The notes beneath the pieces are model-generated. The model saw only the letters and a list, made by a program, of their open reading frames with translations. It was not told the origin of the DNA and made no database searches. A stretch of 64,000 bases of DNA, taken from positions 434,001 to 498,000 of the forward strand of contig SAUG01000015.1 of NCBI GenBank assembly GCA_011316305.1, read 5' to 3'. Below, in pieces: positions 1 through 12,404 of the stretch (position 1 is the stretch's first letter; every line of letters begins with the position of its first letter). Both the position numbers and the translations under genes were made by a program. The DNA is from Rusavskia elegans. Taxonomy: Eukaryota; Ascomycota; Lecanoromycetes; Teloschistales; Teloschistaceae.

Positions 1-312
1 CTAGATTCGGGTCGGGATTTACTAAAAATAGTAATTTTTAGAATTAATTCTAGAAAATTGAATAAAGACGCTAAATTAGTCAAATTGAAACGTTTAGCTT
101 CTATATATTTAAAAATATATAAAAAGTCTTTATAAACTAGTTTAGCGTCTATATTAGCGCGATAACCAATTAGTTCGTCCTATAAACGAGATAAATCCGC
201 GAAAATCCGTTTATATTCTAACCCGTTTATATTCCAATTCGAAGATATTTTAACCCGACTCGAATCGAATTAGAAATTCTAGAACTCGATTCGATCTAAC
301 CCGTTTCGAGGT
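1..312 (-). mobile_element. FB-family TIR element, cut by window edge
   Basis: This is the right-hand part of a non-autonomous TIR element. It begins inside the element and ends with CTAACCCGTTTCGAG, the inverse of the CTCGAAACGG start seen at 30437. Its body contains AGCGTCTATATTAGCG and the GTTTATATTCTAACCC stretch, which recur near 61560-61680 and inverted at 61740-61853. It has inserted into or next to the minus-strand SINE that follows: the SINE body resumes directly at about 313. No coding capacity is visible. The left terminus and its target duplication lie outside the window. Confidence 0.7.
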
Positions 313-507
313 CCAATTATATATTCTTTCTATATAAAAACTCTATATAAAATTCGACTTTTAGTCGATAGAAAACTTTCAATATTAGTTAGTTTTCGAA
401 GAATTCGAATCTCCGATCCGTCGGACTTAACCCCGTTAAATCCGAAGGGTTTCAAATCCGCTAGACTTCCAGCTTACGTAGTCTGCTACTATATTATTTA
501 GATTATA
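313..507 (-). mobile_element. S1 tRNA-derived SINE, 3' part missing
   Basis: Read on the minus strand this is the tRNA-like head and early body of the S1 SINE. The B-box is at 401-412 (ATTCGAATC core). The region around 420-505 matches the head of the copies at 17427 and 36031, including the GTAGCAGAC start and the CTAGCGGAT segment. The 3' body and tail are missing, because the sequence changes at about 312 into the FB element. RIP has altered several positions, so no tRNA function is suggested. Confidence 0.7.
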
Positions 508-762
508 ATAATTATATAATATCTAAATATTTTACAGCCAATATTATTAATAAATTATTTTGTTTTAATAATTTCCATTTTATACTAAATAATTCAATTA
601 AATAGTAGAAAATACTGGAATAATCGATAGCGATCTTTAATTTTACGAGTAATTATATATGATTTTTTCAATATATAAATAAAAGTTTTATTTATAATAT
701 TACGTTTTTTTAAACCGATTTTACTATTATACGTTTAGAAATTTAGAAATTCAAATCATTAT

Positions 763-1031
763 TGTTGAAATGAACAGATATCTTGATATAGTGGAACAAG
801 CTATAGAAGTAATCCTATCTGTTTAATTAATTAAAGAACAGATAAAAATTCTATACAAAATTTTTAGTTCTTAAATTAAACTAGCGCGCTAAAGCTTCGA
901 TATAGATTATCTAATCTATAATTTTTTAGCGCGAGTTTTTAAAACGATCTATACGTTAAAATTTCGATATAAATTATATAATCTATATCGTTTTAGCGCG
1001 AGCTTTATCTAAGCTGCCGTATATTTTAATA
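763..1031 (-). repeat. LT1 3' LTR
   Basis: This 269-bp repeat aligns along its length with 12405-12675. Shared landmarks are AACTAGCGCGCTAAAG, the CTAATCTATAAT segment and the end CTGCCGTATATTTTAA. The first base pair is TG. The two LTRs differ mostly by C/T and G/A changes, as RIP would produce. The lower-case landmark GCGCGCTAAAG lies within a set of short inverted repeats (TTTAGCGCG / CGCGCTAAA) that could form hairpins in the LTR. Confidence 0.88.
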
Positions 1032-1074
1032 TTTTTACTCGATACGTAGATAATCTTTTATCAAACTACTAGTT

Positions 1075-2513
1075 TCTACTATCTTCGAACTCTATCTAAA
1101 TTAATAGAATTTTTTTATATCGTAAAGATGGTATGATTATAAACTTCTAGATTCTATTACTATTAAAATCTGAGTAATAAACGGCCTAGATCTAAAAAGA
1201 TTTAAATAACTAGTATTCGGTTCGAATTCCTACTAGTCTTTATAGCGAATTGCTTTTTAAACGTTCTATATTAATCTTTAATTAATAGTTTAGTTAAACT
1301 ATCGGCTACTATTTCTATACTCGGTATAAAATCAATAATTATAAAATTATATTCGTATAAATTATAGATATCATAGTAGATTACGTCGATATATTTAAGC
1401 CGGTTATAAATATATTTATTATCTACTACCTCGAGTACTTTTTAGTTATTACCTCTAATTTAGATAGATAAAGTTAATTTATAAATTTTTTCTTCGATAA
1501 TACTAATACGTTTAAGATTATCGTTAATGAATTCGATAAATCTAAAATCTTTTAATAATTACGAAATCTAGAAGCTTTTTTTTATATAGATTAATAATAC
1601 TATATATTCGGCGGTGGTTATTAAAATTATAACTAATTTCTATTTATAGATTTTTATAATATTAGTCTATCGACGAGTATATAGATATAGGCGAAAATAG
1701 ACTTTCTATCGATTAGATTTATTATATAGTCGGAATCGGAAAAACCGGTAATCGTTGAATTTTTATTAGTACTAAATATTAGGTTTTTATTAATAGTCGA
1801 TCGAACGTATTCTATAAGACTTTTTAGAATATATTAGTAATACTTCGCGGGATTATTAAAGTATTAACTAAAGCGTCCGAAAGTAAATATAATATCTGAT
1901 CGAATAAAAATATATATATATATATATATTATACTTCCGATATCCATTTAATATTATTTAGAATTAATACGTTTATCGTTTGATTTTATAGATCGAAGAC
2001 AATTATAACTAATAATAGAAAGTTCAGTTAGTTTATATATATCGTATTCTATTTCTATATGATCGAGAATTATTTAAAATAAATTTAATTTGTTTTAATT
2101 AACTGTTTAGATCTATTGTTTATAATCTTTATACTAAAGATCTTTTCTATCCATTCTAAATTTTTAATTTTATAGATTTATTTAAAAGACGATTTTAACT
2201 AATTAATTTAAGTTATTAAATTAGTCGTAACGTAAATATAACTAATTTAGACTAGTAAATGGATATTCTTTTTATTATAGACGAAAAAGTAGAGATCGGC
2301 AATATATTATCTATATTCTATTTCTAGTAGAATTTTAATAAATCGTTTATATTAATCTTTCGTAGTTTATTTAAATCTATATAGACTACAAAATATTTAT
2401 AGTATTTCTTTTAAAAAGTATTCGATATCGTCTAACGCTTTTATAAAAATCTTTTCTTTAAAAATTTTTTTAGTAAAGATATTATTAATATCTATTTAGT
2501 AATATTTTATATT
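1075..2513 (-). pseudogene. Copia reverse transcriptase and RNase H remnant
   Basis: On the minus strand, 1240-1440 reads as the end of a Copia RNase H: RLKYIDVIYYDIYN, followed by a stretch ending VADSLTKLL. It resembles the family pattern of R-TKHIDIRYH followed by AD-LTK-L. Further upstream on that strand, 1620-1760 gives GFSDSDY and DRKS, then TTAEY in another frame; these are standard Copia RNase H landmarks. At 2260-2480 the RT core appears: a DINNIF start, an SLYRFKQ segment (usually SLYGLKQ) and ADLYFFVYNKKN. The YVDD active site expected just after this is not recognisable. Frameshifts and stops make it dead. The MU1 at 2524 interrupts the RT just upstream of the DINNIF motif. Confidence 0.85.
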
Positions 2514-2989
2514 TTTTATAACTAGACTGGCTATTTCGGTACGCGTTTCTATCGGTATTTCGAAAACCTAATCTAAATTTTAGTAAGTTAGTTCGATCCG
2601 ATCCGCTAAACGGTTCGAATTAGTTTCTAATATTAGAGTCGAAAACCGAATCGGATTATAAAATAGAAATTAATAGAAATCTAATTCGATCTAATTTACA
2701 ATTATTTTAAATAGTCGAATATAAAAGTAATTAGAGATAATATAAAATAGTAATATATTCTATTTAATATTATTTTATATATTAATACTTTTTAAATAGT
2801 ATTATTTTTTTTTAAATAATTTTATAAATATATATTTTTTTCCGAAAATTTTTGATTAATCTTTTAAAATATATTATTAACTAGCTATCGATTTATTTTC
2901 GGTTATATTTCTATATTTTATATTGATCTTTTATTAAACTAGACTTTTTGTTACTAAATAGTAGTATATTTAGTATAAATTACGGCTAG

Positions 2990-3181
2990 TATTATGACAA
3001 GGTCAAATAGAGATAATAATTAGATGGTGGAAGGATTATTGTTCTATAGAGAATGCCTGCGGGTATAAAAGATACGTACCAAGGCCGCTATCTAATCTAG
3101 CGAGCCGTATTAAATCTAATCGGGCAATTTATTATATACTTTTCGGCCTTATAAAAGCTTGCTCTATAATAAATATCTTAA
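2990..3181 (+). repeat. LT2 left LTR
   Basis: This 192-bp LTR shares CCTGCGGGTATAAAAG, CGCTATCTAATCTAGCGAG and AAAGCTTGCTCTATAA with 4733-4914 and with the solo LTR at 17899-18091. GGGTATAAAAG looks like a TATA box. Confidence 0.85.
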
Positions 3182-4732
3182 AAAAGAGTAAAAGATATCG
3201 CCTTCGATACTATAACGAGTATCAGCGAGAGAGTAGACGGTTATATTATATAGGAGCTATAGTAGCCGTATCCTTTATTTTCTAGCAGCGCGAGTAATAT
3301 ACGTAATAATACCTCGATAATTCTCTGTTTCTCTAAACCCTTTCTCGATAACTATAATATAATTAGCAGCGGCGACAGCGACGGAGGCGAGGTTCCTAGC
3401 TAATAGAATAGCGTAAATTAGCGCTGACGAGATAGTTTAAGAAGCAGAAAGAAAGGTAAAATAGAAAAGACGGAGGCTGTAAAACTAGCGGCGGAAGTTT
3501 TTACATAATTTAATTTAGAAATAGCTAATTAGCTGGCTTTTACTACGTTCGATAAAAGCTAAACTGGAACTTTTAGATCGAGCTTTCTAATTAATCGGTT
3601 TAATTTTTAACAATTATTACTACGTAACTATAATAAACTAAATTTATTAAACAGCTGCGAAATCGTTATATAGGCGCGTTTATAAGGTGGTAGATAGATA
3701 GATAGAGATTTCTCGTATTAAACAGTGGTTTTAGTGAGGGTAGAAAGTACTGGGGCAGAGATTTCTCGATAATATAAAGGGGCAGGCGTTTGTAGAGGCG
3801 TTATAGGAACTTTCTCGATAGTTTATAATAGGTATAATGGTTTTTCAGATACTGGAGCTGTTTTTAATGCGAAAATTGGAGTACTAGATAGAGATAGTAA
3901 TAATTTAGACTTGAATAATAGAGAAGGAGGTACCGGAGATACTTATTAAGGTATAGAGATTATAGAAAGAGCGGAATAAGATATCTCGGTCGTTTTCTTC
4001 GTATAATAAGCTTTAATATACCTATAGAGTTGATTGTTTAAAGAAAATCTCTCCGGGCAACGTTTATATTTATAGGGATAGGCGAAGAACTTCTATCTCG
4101 CTTTCGCTATACGTTATTTAAAATATTATTATCTAAAAGCTTCCTCTTGCTGCCGCTGAAATATAATTTCTTACAAGGTAGGAATTCGTATAGAGACCGA
4201 GGATACTACTTCCTTACGAGCTTTTTCTTTTTCGATTATTTATAAAAAGGATTATTTAATACCTTACTTTATTTACGTACTGGGTTTCTAAATCTCTATA
4301 TATTCGAGGTATTCCGTAGGATATTTCTTAATAGATTCTGGTATAGCGTTTTTATATACGTATTGGAGGAGCCAACGGACCTGGTTCTTAAAATCTTAGT
4401 TTGCTATAATAATAAGGTAAAAGACGAGAGAGCGGAATAATCTTTACGTTAGTTTTAGCGGATTTGGCGTATATTTACTAAGAAGAAATATGGATTCTAA
4501 GTAAAAATTTAGTATAGGGGGCCTAAGATCTCGGTAGAGAAGGTTTGGAAGGCTAAAAACTATACTCGAAGGCGTAGAAGATACAGGTAAAATTACTAGA
4601 GATTCTACGGGAGCTGGTAATTCTTTTAGAGAAACTGATAATACTTTAGAGATAACTAGCTATTCTAAAAGCTAGAACTGAAGGTCCTATAATAGATAAC
4701 AAAGGAGGAAAGACCTAATTATTACTACTATT
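3182..4732 (+). pseudogene. LT2 interior with unrecognised coding-like sequence
   Basis: This stretch has visibly more GC, CpA and TpG than its surroundings. On the plus strand it has stretches open apart from TAG/TAA codons of the kind RIP makes from CAG, CAA or TGG. One such stretch lies around 3430-3690 (starting RSRKKGKIEKTEAVKLAAE) and another around 4080-4600. The second contains a basic segment (KNYTRRRRRYR, about 4553-4590) near its end. I find no RT, protease or integrase motif. It could be a gag remnant, a captured host sequence or a transposon-specific gene. Function unknown. Confidence 0.45.
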
Positions 4733-4914
4733 TATTATAACGAGGTTAAATATAGATAATAATTAGATGGTAGAAGGATTATTATTCTATAGAGGATACC
4801 TGCGGGTATAAAAGATACGTACTAAAGCCGCTATCTAATCTAGCGAGTCGTATTAAATCTAATCGGGCAATTTATTATATACATTTCGGCTTTATAAAAG
4901 CTTGCTCTATAACA
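4733..4914 (+). repeat. LT2 right LTR
   Basis: This 182-bp partner of the left LTR ends in CTATAACA, immediately followed by the GCTAG target duplication. It preserves the CA terminus that the left copy has lost. Confidence 0.85.
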
Positions 4915-7057
4915 GCTAGTTCTACAACTATAAAGAGTCAATATAGTCGGATATATATAGAAATATAATAAAAAAATATATTTATCTTTTAGAGAAATAA
5001 TTATATATCTTTCTATTATATTCTATAAAATTATTAATATTATTTTATATATTCTATTAGATATTCTATTTATCTATATAATAGCGACGTCGATAAAAAT
5101 TTCGCGATATAGTCTAGTAAAAAATATTTTAGAAGTAAAAAATTCGAAGCCTTTCTAATATCTATAGATTTTTTAAAAAACGATAATTTTAGTTTTCTAT
5201 TTATATTTTATTCGATAGATAAATAACTAGATTATTTAGAATATTTCATTTTAGAATATTATCGTTCCTATAATATTAAAAAAAAAATATTTTTATCTTT
5301 TCCGATTCTATTTCTTCGAGTTTTATTTGTTTTTTACGGGATAGAATTAATTTTTTGGCTAGAATAGTTTTAGCAATATTATATAATTATATATATTATC
5401 TTAATATATTATTTCAATTTCGATTAATATATACTATATTTTATACTATAATAAACGAAAGAAATAAAAAATTAATAATGAAATAAAATATAATACGATA
5501 CGGTATATAGTATATTAAAATCTAATTATTATTATTATTTATTAAAGAATAGAAAGTTAGAAATAGAATAAAATATTTAGATAATTATCGGTTATATTAT
5601 AGCTAAAAGATTAGAATTTTAAACGAATCTATATACTTCTATAAATTTTTAGCGTATTCTATTACTATAATATATAGAATCTTTGGATAATTCTATAATT
5701 ATTTATTATATTATTCTACTATATTATATAGTATTCTATTTTCTATTTCTAAATTAAAATTACTATTTATAAAATTTATATTAGTCGTAAATTTATAATA
5801 TTTTAAAAAGTAGTCCGATATCGAATATAAATTCTATAAAGAATAGAGAACGGACTATATTATAAAATATAAATATTTTAAAAAATTTAAAGAAATAAAT
5901 TTCTAGAAAAGTATAGATATAGAATCGAAGGCTATATTAAAATAAAACGTTAGAAATAAAAAAATAGATTATAGAATCGAGATAAAAATCTATAGTAAAA
6001 TAATAAGGTAATATATATTATATAAACTATTAATTTATCTATAGTATTATACAATAAAAATATTTTATATATTAAAATTTTTACGGAAAATATAGAAAAA
6101 ATAATAACTATTAAATAGATAAAAAAAATATAATAAAGTAATATATTAGAATAATATATCGAATATAGATAAAACTATCTAATATAGAAATATTTATTTC
6201 TAATACTTTTTCTAGTCTAATATTATTATTAATAGTCCGAATAGAATAATTTTAATAAAATATATAGATCTAATCGTTAATTTTATTTAATAATAAATAA
6301 TCTATTATATCGGCCTTTAAAAATTTTAGTCTACTAGAATTCTAGACCCTCTATAAAAATAGATAACGTTTATTAAAGTGTTTAGTTATAGTTGAAATTT
6401 AGCTAATTAGTATATTAAATCTCTTTATAGAAAGGAAGATAAAAATAGCGATAATATTATTAAAATTAATAGAAAAAAGGAGATAGTAGGAAAATACTCT
6501 TCTATAAAAAATAATATTAAGTTAAAAATAATAAAGATTTAGCTAGAAGTATTAATTTTAATAATTAGGATAAAGATATAAAAGAGGAAATAGAAACGGA
6601 TAATAATAAAAATATAAAAAAAAATAGAGATAAAAATATAGAAAGAAATATTAAATTATAAAATTAATTAGATAAATTAGAAAGTAATAATCCAGAGAAA
6701 ATATATTATCTATATATATTATTATACTAATACTAGATTAAAATTTTCTAGTTTAATTTACTTTAATATAGAAAAAAAATTATATTTCAATACTAGAATT
6801 ATACTTTTATATTAGAATTTAATAGTTTTAGTAGATTAAATCTAGGAATTCGAGTTCGACTCGGAACTAAATCGAGTCGGTATTTAAAAAAGTCGGAACC
6901 GATTCGGATCGATTCCTTTAATCCGGGTTCGAAATCCGACCCGACGGCCAGTCTATTTATAGTAATAAAAGCGAGAAATAGATATAAAGAATCGAATTTA
7001 ACCGTTAGTATAAATATCTGCTTGAAATCGATATTTTAAACCTATAAAAAGCTTTAT

Positions 7058-8154
7058 TATTTTATTTGTTTTTTTAGTATTCGGTTAACCGTCGGTTCCG
7101 TAAGTAATTTACTTTAGTATAAATACGCTAGCGTTAGATATACAGTATAGAAACTAGTACTCTAGTCTAATTAACTTAAACCAAGAAATAATATAAAATT
7201 AACTCGAATCTATTCCGTAATACGCTCGTAGTATAAATTTCTATAGTTTATTTAAAATATAACGTTGTAGAACTTTCGTATATATATATATTTTATAGTC
7301 GCTTTTTTTTTATCTTTTTTTACTAATATCTATAACTACTACGGACTAATTTAATATATACTATCGAATCTGACGTACGTATCTTCCGTAATAGTCTAGG
7401 ATACAGGCTGATATATACAGAATCTCTACTAATAATAAACTACTATTATATCTTTCTAATTAGAAAAAATAGTACTCGAAATCGCTAAATTTAAATTATT
7501 CGATAATATCGACCGAGTCCTCGCTAGTCCGCCTATTATAATAGACTTTAAATCCCGAAATCCGTCGGTTTTAATTATAACGTTAAAATTTCGTATTCCG
7601 AATCCGCTGGAACCGTATAGTTTTAGCGACCGTATTAAATTTCTAGCAGGGACCTTTATCCTACTAGATACCGAGCTAATAGTCGTCGAATATCTAGATA
7701 GATTAGTAGGCCGTTTGGATTCGGGTACGACTATAGATAAAGATTAAATAATAAAGGTAAAGAATAATATTACCGCCTAGTAGGTAGTCCTAGAAGTTAT
7801 AGTAATAGTTTATAATTATACATATTTCGAATTGGTATAAGGAAATCCTAGAACAAGGCTACGTACCAGAAGGTCGCTCGCTTTTTCGTATATATAGAGT
7901 AATATTTGTTCTTGGAATTGCGTGGAGGACTGCGAGTAATAAAAGGTATATTTATATAAAGAAGAAATAGTAATTAAATAGAGGATATAATAGAATAAAA
8001 ACGATCAACGCTATAAACTTTACTTGACTGCTTTTGACTGCGAAAATTCTTTGCTGTATAAACAACAATTGTTGTTATCGTATAAAAACTACGGTGATGA
8101 AACGTACATGTATAATGATTCAATTATAACCCCGGACAGAGGCTTTATAAAACG
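7058..8154 (-). mobile_element. RP1 retroposon, divergent subfamily (RP1b)
   Basis: The 14-bp duplication ATAAAAAGCTTTAT occurs perfectly at 7044-7057 and 8155-8168. Read on the minus strand, the element starts with a sequence containing GCCTCTGTCCGGGGT (compare CTCCTGTCTGGGG at 40501). It ends with an ACCGACGGTTAACCG segment and an A-rich AAAAAAACAAATAAA tail, like the 3' end of other RP1 copies. The middle is diverged from them, so this is a separate subfamily. It sits inside LT1 close to the RT gene and MU1. Parts of 7500-7900 retain more GC than the flanks. No protein was recognised. Confidence 0.75.
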
Positions 8155-8170
8155 ATAAAAAGCTTTATAT

Positions 8171-8369
8171 TTAGTTAATTTGTTTTGGTTTTGGTGCCCG
8201 GTAAACCAGTGGTTCGGTGAGCAAATCAAGCGTTGGTATACCAGCATTAAATATACGGTAGCAGAACTTATATTCCAGTTCAATTAACGTAAATAACGGT
8301 TCTATAGAATTTTAATTCAAATTTACTCAGCAATATAACGTATCTTTCTACCGATAATTCAATCAACGT
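8171..8369 (-). mobile_element. RP1 retroposon, 5'-truncated copy
   Basis: Only the 3' ~200 bp of RP1 is present: on the plus strand TTAGTTAATTTGTTTTGG, then GGTAAACCAGTGGTTCGG, out to about 8369. The 13-bp flanks AAAAGCTTTATAT (8158-8170) and ATAAGCTTTATAT (8370-8382) differ at one base. The left duplication overlaps the right duplication of the RP1b copy, so this insertion came second at the same spot. One-sided truncation plus a 13-bp duplication fits target-primed reverse transcription. Confidence 0.85.
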
Positions 8370-8744
8370 ATAAGCTTTATATAATCAGTTTAGCTCTAAA
8401 TTTATCGAAGGAACTATCTAAATATAGTTTAACTTTATATATTCTTTTTAATAGTAACGATATTTACTTTTTTTAAAAGGAAGACAAGTTTTTATATATC
8501 GTTTAATATAAATATAATAACTTCTATAACGATTATCTTTTTCTATTTTTTATTTCAGATAAAATTATTAATCGTTTATTTATATATCGACAGCGCCGGA
8601 ATAGTGTTCGACTATTTCTATATATGGAAATAGACTATTATCTACGTAACCTCTTCGTTATTTCGGTCCTCTATATCTATAACGGTTATAATCGCTAGAA
8701 TAAACGCTATATTAGCTTTAGATTTTTTTTTATTTCGATAATGG

Positions 8745-8747
<3 letters not shown>

Positions 8748-8810
<63 letters not shown>
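8748..8810. repeat. (ATT)n microsatellite
   Basis: About 21 uninterrupted ATT/TTA units lie inside the LT1 interior. The run contains no CpA or TpG, so RIP could not touch it. It may have expanded after the element died. Confidence 0.95.
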
Positions 8811-11800
8811 GATTGTTTATCCCGTTTGAATATCGCTATATATATAAATTTATATAATTTTAATACGATCGAAACGGCAGGTTTTAGAACTAGATACTAG
8901 ATTTAAAAAACTTTAGACTAAATCTTTATATCTTTAAACTAAATAAATATCTAGTTTTTAGTTTAACTAACGATTAGTAAATAGCAACGTTAACTAGTAT
9001 AATAATAGGTATCTTTAGAAATCGCCCGTGAGCTTTTTTTTTAGAAAGTTTATTACGTATCTGGACGTCGAAGTTAAATTTAATGCTTTTTCTCTTCGTA
9101 TTTTCGGCGAATCTAATAGTATAAATTTTAATTACCGGTTTTATATTATTAATCTACAAACGGTACTAAAAATCAATTTTATTATTATTGCGAATATATA
9201 TATTAATCTTCTATCTATAAATTAATTCTTCCTACTATCTATTAGTAATAATCTTACTATTATAAAGGAATAGTATTTATAATTCTAGATTTTAAAGTAA
9301 TTGATTAGAGATTTAATCTCGCCGAACGTTTTAGATAGTAAAATAAATTATCTATTAACTTTAGAACTATTTTCGATTCGATTTCTAATATATATATTCG
9401 ATTCTATTATTTCGGATTGGAATTTTCTTAGTAGATTAACTTTATTTGATATAGTTCGAAAATTATTTTCTATAGTATAAAAATATCGTCTTATAATACT
9501 ATTTTAATTGAAATAATATAATTCGATAGTTTAATATAAAGACGCTAGCGAAAGTCTATTATTTTTTCATTTATTTTGAAAACTCTAGGATATTATTTAG
9601 ATAAATAGCTTTAAATTTCGCGTCGGCTTTAAACTCGATCACTTTCTTCTAGTAGATTAAATCTATATTACAATCGTCTCTAGTTTTTATTAGCAAAGTT
9701 TAGTTAAAGCGTAAGTAGTTATTAATAATTAGAAGAAATATACGAAGCCTTTTCGTAATAGTAGAAAAGGATTGTAGACGTTAATAGAAACTAGATATAG
9801 GATTCTAGATTTATAATCGCTAATATAGTAGCTTCTACTATCTATTATTTTTATTTTAGCGCAGACGCTGTAGATTCTACTAAAAACTCGAGCTATTAGA
9901 ATTAATTTTACTAGATTAATAATTTTATTAGCGTTTATTATTACTATAGAACTAAAATAATTAGAAGCGTCTTTACTATATATCGTATTCGTATTTCTTT
10001 AATATCTATTTCTTCGAGGCGCTAGTAGAAGAATTAGTTTAGATCAGGCTAGATTTAGATAGTTAGAAGTTAGTCTAAAAATTAGTTTAAATAGAAGTTT
10101 CGATAATAGGCAAAGCTATATAAATTAGTAAATATAGAGATTCGATAATAGAAAAAGTAGTTTTTTTAAAACATTTTATAATTATTAAAAATATATAGTT
10201 TTCTTTATATTCTTTAACTTTAATAATTTACTTGCTTTTTTTATCGTTTATCTAGAAGTAATTTTTATTAAAAACATCGATAAAGCTTCTTTAATATAGC
10301 TTTTTTCTAGATAGAAAATTAATTCCGAGTAATAGAACGTAAAGAATATCGATAAATAACGTTTTATTACTATCTAGGATTTATAGTATAGCGGTCCTAT
10401 ACTAATTTATATATAATCTCCTCTTTTTAACTTTAATAACTTGCGGTTTAATATAAATTATAGATTGTCTAAATGGTTAGAATGAGTTATTATATAGAAT
10501 AAAGCGTCGGAATCTATAATCTAGAATATAATAAATGATAAAATTTACTAACAAGCTTTTTATTTAAAATTGCTATTTTATAGCCTTTTTCTTTATCTTT
10601 ATTATCTTCGGAGGAGAAAGATTTTAAAAACTTTTTATCGGACGAATTTCCGACGTTATAAATCTAATAAGCTATTTTTTTTTATATTTACCTTTATTTT
10701 TAGTAGTTTTTTTTTATCGACTTCGAATTAAATTTAGCTTTAAATTATTATTAGAATTTTTTCTCTTCGGGATAGTTATATATTATATAGCCCGAGACGT
10801 TATATAGAAAATATCTTTTTTCGTCCGATAATAAATCTTTTTAATACGATCTAGATTTATTCTAGTAGAAATTTAGTCTCGAAATCTATATAGATAATCG
10901 GTCGAATCTATTTTTTACCTAGTTAATAGATTTATCGGCCTATAAAAACGCTTCTTTTTTTTAAAAAGACCTTTATAGCGCGGTCGAAGTTAATATTTTT
11001 TTATATATCGAGGATATCGACGATAGTCTAGTCTTTTTCTAAAAATTAATATAAAAGAATCCAGAATCGATATTTTTTTATAGTTATTAATTTTATTATA
11101 GAATTATATTTAAGGAGCTTTTATACTATCGAAGTAATGTCGTTTGAGGTACCGTTAATTAATTTATCGGAACTTGTTAAAAAGCTAATATATTAGCTAT
11201 ATAATATCCGATTCGTAATTTAGAAATAATCTTTATATTTCGTTTTTAAAGCCTGCTATATCGTTCTAGCGATAGATAACTTTCCGATAATTCTACGATC
11301 GTTCGCGTCGACGTATTATAGAAAGATAAAATAAGCTTTTATATTATTCTTCTATTTTATAAAATTGTCTAATAAGCCGATAAACGGTTTATCCGATAGT
11401 ATAAATATTAAGAATTCTATCGATACCGGAGTTAAAATAGTACGTTATCAGACGATATATTATAGATCTTTCGATTTTATATAGATCTATATAGTACGGA
11501 CCTAGTCGTCTTTATTTCCGCGAGTAAAAGTAGCGATAGATTGCCGTCTAGAATTAGTAAATTCGTCGGATATAGCGCTAATTTAAAATAATTATAGAAA
11601 TAAAATTATAAAATATCCAAAAATTAGACCACGATAGTATAAATAGAAGACTATAAAATCTATCAGTAGAAAAGTTTTATATTTTAATAAATTCGGATAA
11701 TTAAATCTCTTTTATATCTATATAGGTATATTCGAATAACTAAGTTCTTTTTATATTTCAATAGATAATTTAATATCGTTAGTTCATTCGTTTCGAATTC

Positions 11801-11862
11801 GTATCTAGTGACCGGAAAACTGAATTAGTACGATAGTACTACTAGTCTATATCTTTCGATTC

Positions 11863-12234
11863 GATTTACCGCTTTTTAAATATACTATTTCGTATATTAG
11901 TAGCAGTTTTTTTTAGTTCTATCGAGCGATAGCTTTTTTTAACTAGATTATAGTAAATTTCTTTTGATATATATATTCTACTTTCGATTTAAATATACTA
12001 TTCCGTATATTAGATACTATTTTATTTAGATCGAATATTTCCTTTAGATACTAATTAGCGATATAGATTATATCGAAATCTTTTTAATATTAGAGATTTT
12101 ATTTTCGATTTAAATATACTATTCCGCGTAATAGATACTATTTTCTATTAGACTAGGCTTCCTCGAAGGTTTTAAATAGCGATAGCGTAGCCGGACTATC
12201 TCGGTTCTACTTTCGATTTAAATATACTATTCGG
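11863..12234 (-). repeat. Four spaced ~110-120-bp repeats near LT1 gag start
   Basis: The motif TTTAAATATACTATTCCG recurs at 11876, 11988, 12109 and 12217, usually preceded by a TTTCGA stretch, with spacing of 112, 121 and 108 bp. On the minus strand each copy can read NSIFKSKVE or a close variant. The sequence between the motifs is diverged. They lie ~170-540 bp downstream of the 5' LTR, so they are either a repeated gag N-terminus or a repeated leader sequence. Confidence 0.75.
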
Positions 12235-12404
12235 AGCTCTCGGTTTTTAGTATTAGATTCTAATATCGCTTTTCTATCGAACGGTAAATACCAGTCCTTT
12301 ATAGACTATAGTAATCTAAAGCTCTACGTCGGTCTAAAAAGTTTAGATTTTACTATATATATCGGTTATATTAGGAAATACCGTTATAAACTCGGGTTAA
12401 TAAT

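Larger units (their letters stand above)
2990..4914 (+). mobile_element. LT2: small LTR element, full length
   Basis: Two direct repeats, 2990-3181 and 4733-4914, flank a 1.55-kb interior. The whole is bordered by a perfect 5-bp duplication, GCTAG, at 2985-2989 and 4915-4919. The ends are TATTAT.. (TG changed to TA) and ..CTATAACA. A purine run AAAGGAGGAAAG at 4701-4712 sits just before the right LTR where a polypurine tract belongs. The interior is too short for a full gag-pol and shows no recognisable RT, so this is a TRIM/LARD-like non-autonomous element. It is inserted in MU1, which is inserted in LT1. Strand is assigned from the purine tract. Confidence 0.85.
2524..6954 (+). mobile_element. 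MU1 TIR transposon, internally deleted, carrying LT2
   Basis: The ends are AGACTGGCTATTTCGG on the left and CCGACGGCCAGTCT on the right. The flanking 10-mers TTTTATAACT (2514-2523) and ATTTATAGTA (6955-6964) match at six positions, eight if transitions count, and I read them as a decayed target duplication. Without the LT2 insertion the element is about 2.5 kb. The region 4920-6700 matches the left halves of the large copies at 37521 and 46799, whereas the ~3-kb right module of those copies is absent. Minus-strand coding-like sequence around 5050-5200 is shared with the other copies, but I do not recognise the protein. Confidence 0.82.
8383..12404 (-). pseudogene. LT1 gag/integrase region, heavily decayed
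   Basis: This interior of LT1, between the nested RP1 copies and the 5' LTR, should hold gag, protease and integrase read leftward from 12404. RIP has introduced stops in all frames, and I cannot place a catalytic motif with confidence. An (ATT)n run at 8748-8810 and a set of spaced repeats at 11863-12234 lie within it. The short plus-strand ORF near 9028-9225 is an accident of this decay. Confidence 0.6.

Noticed and set aside
8748..8810. CRISPR or telomere-like array
   Set aside because: It is a simple (ATT)n microsatellite without spacers.
9028..9225. 65-codon plus-strand ORF
   Set aside because: It lies antisense to the decayed LT1 interior, with no supporting features.
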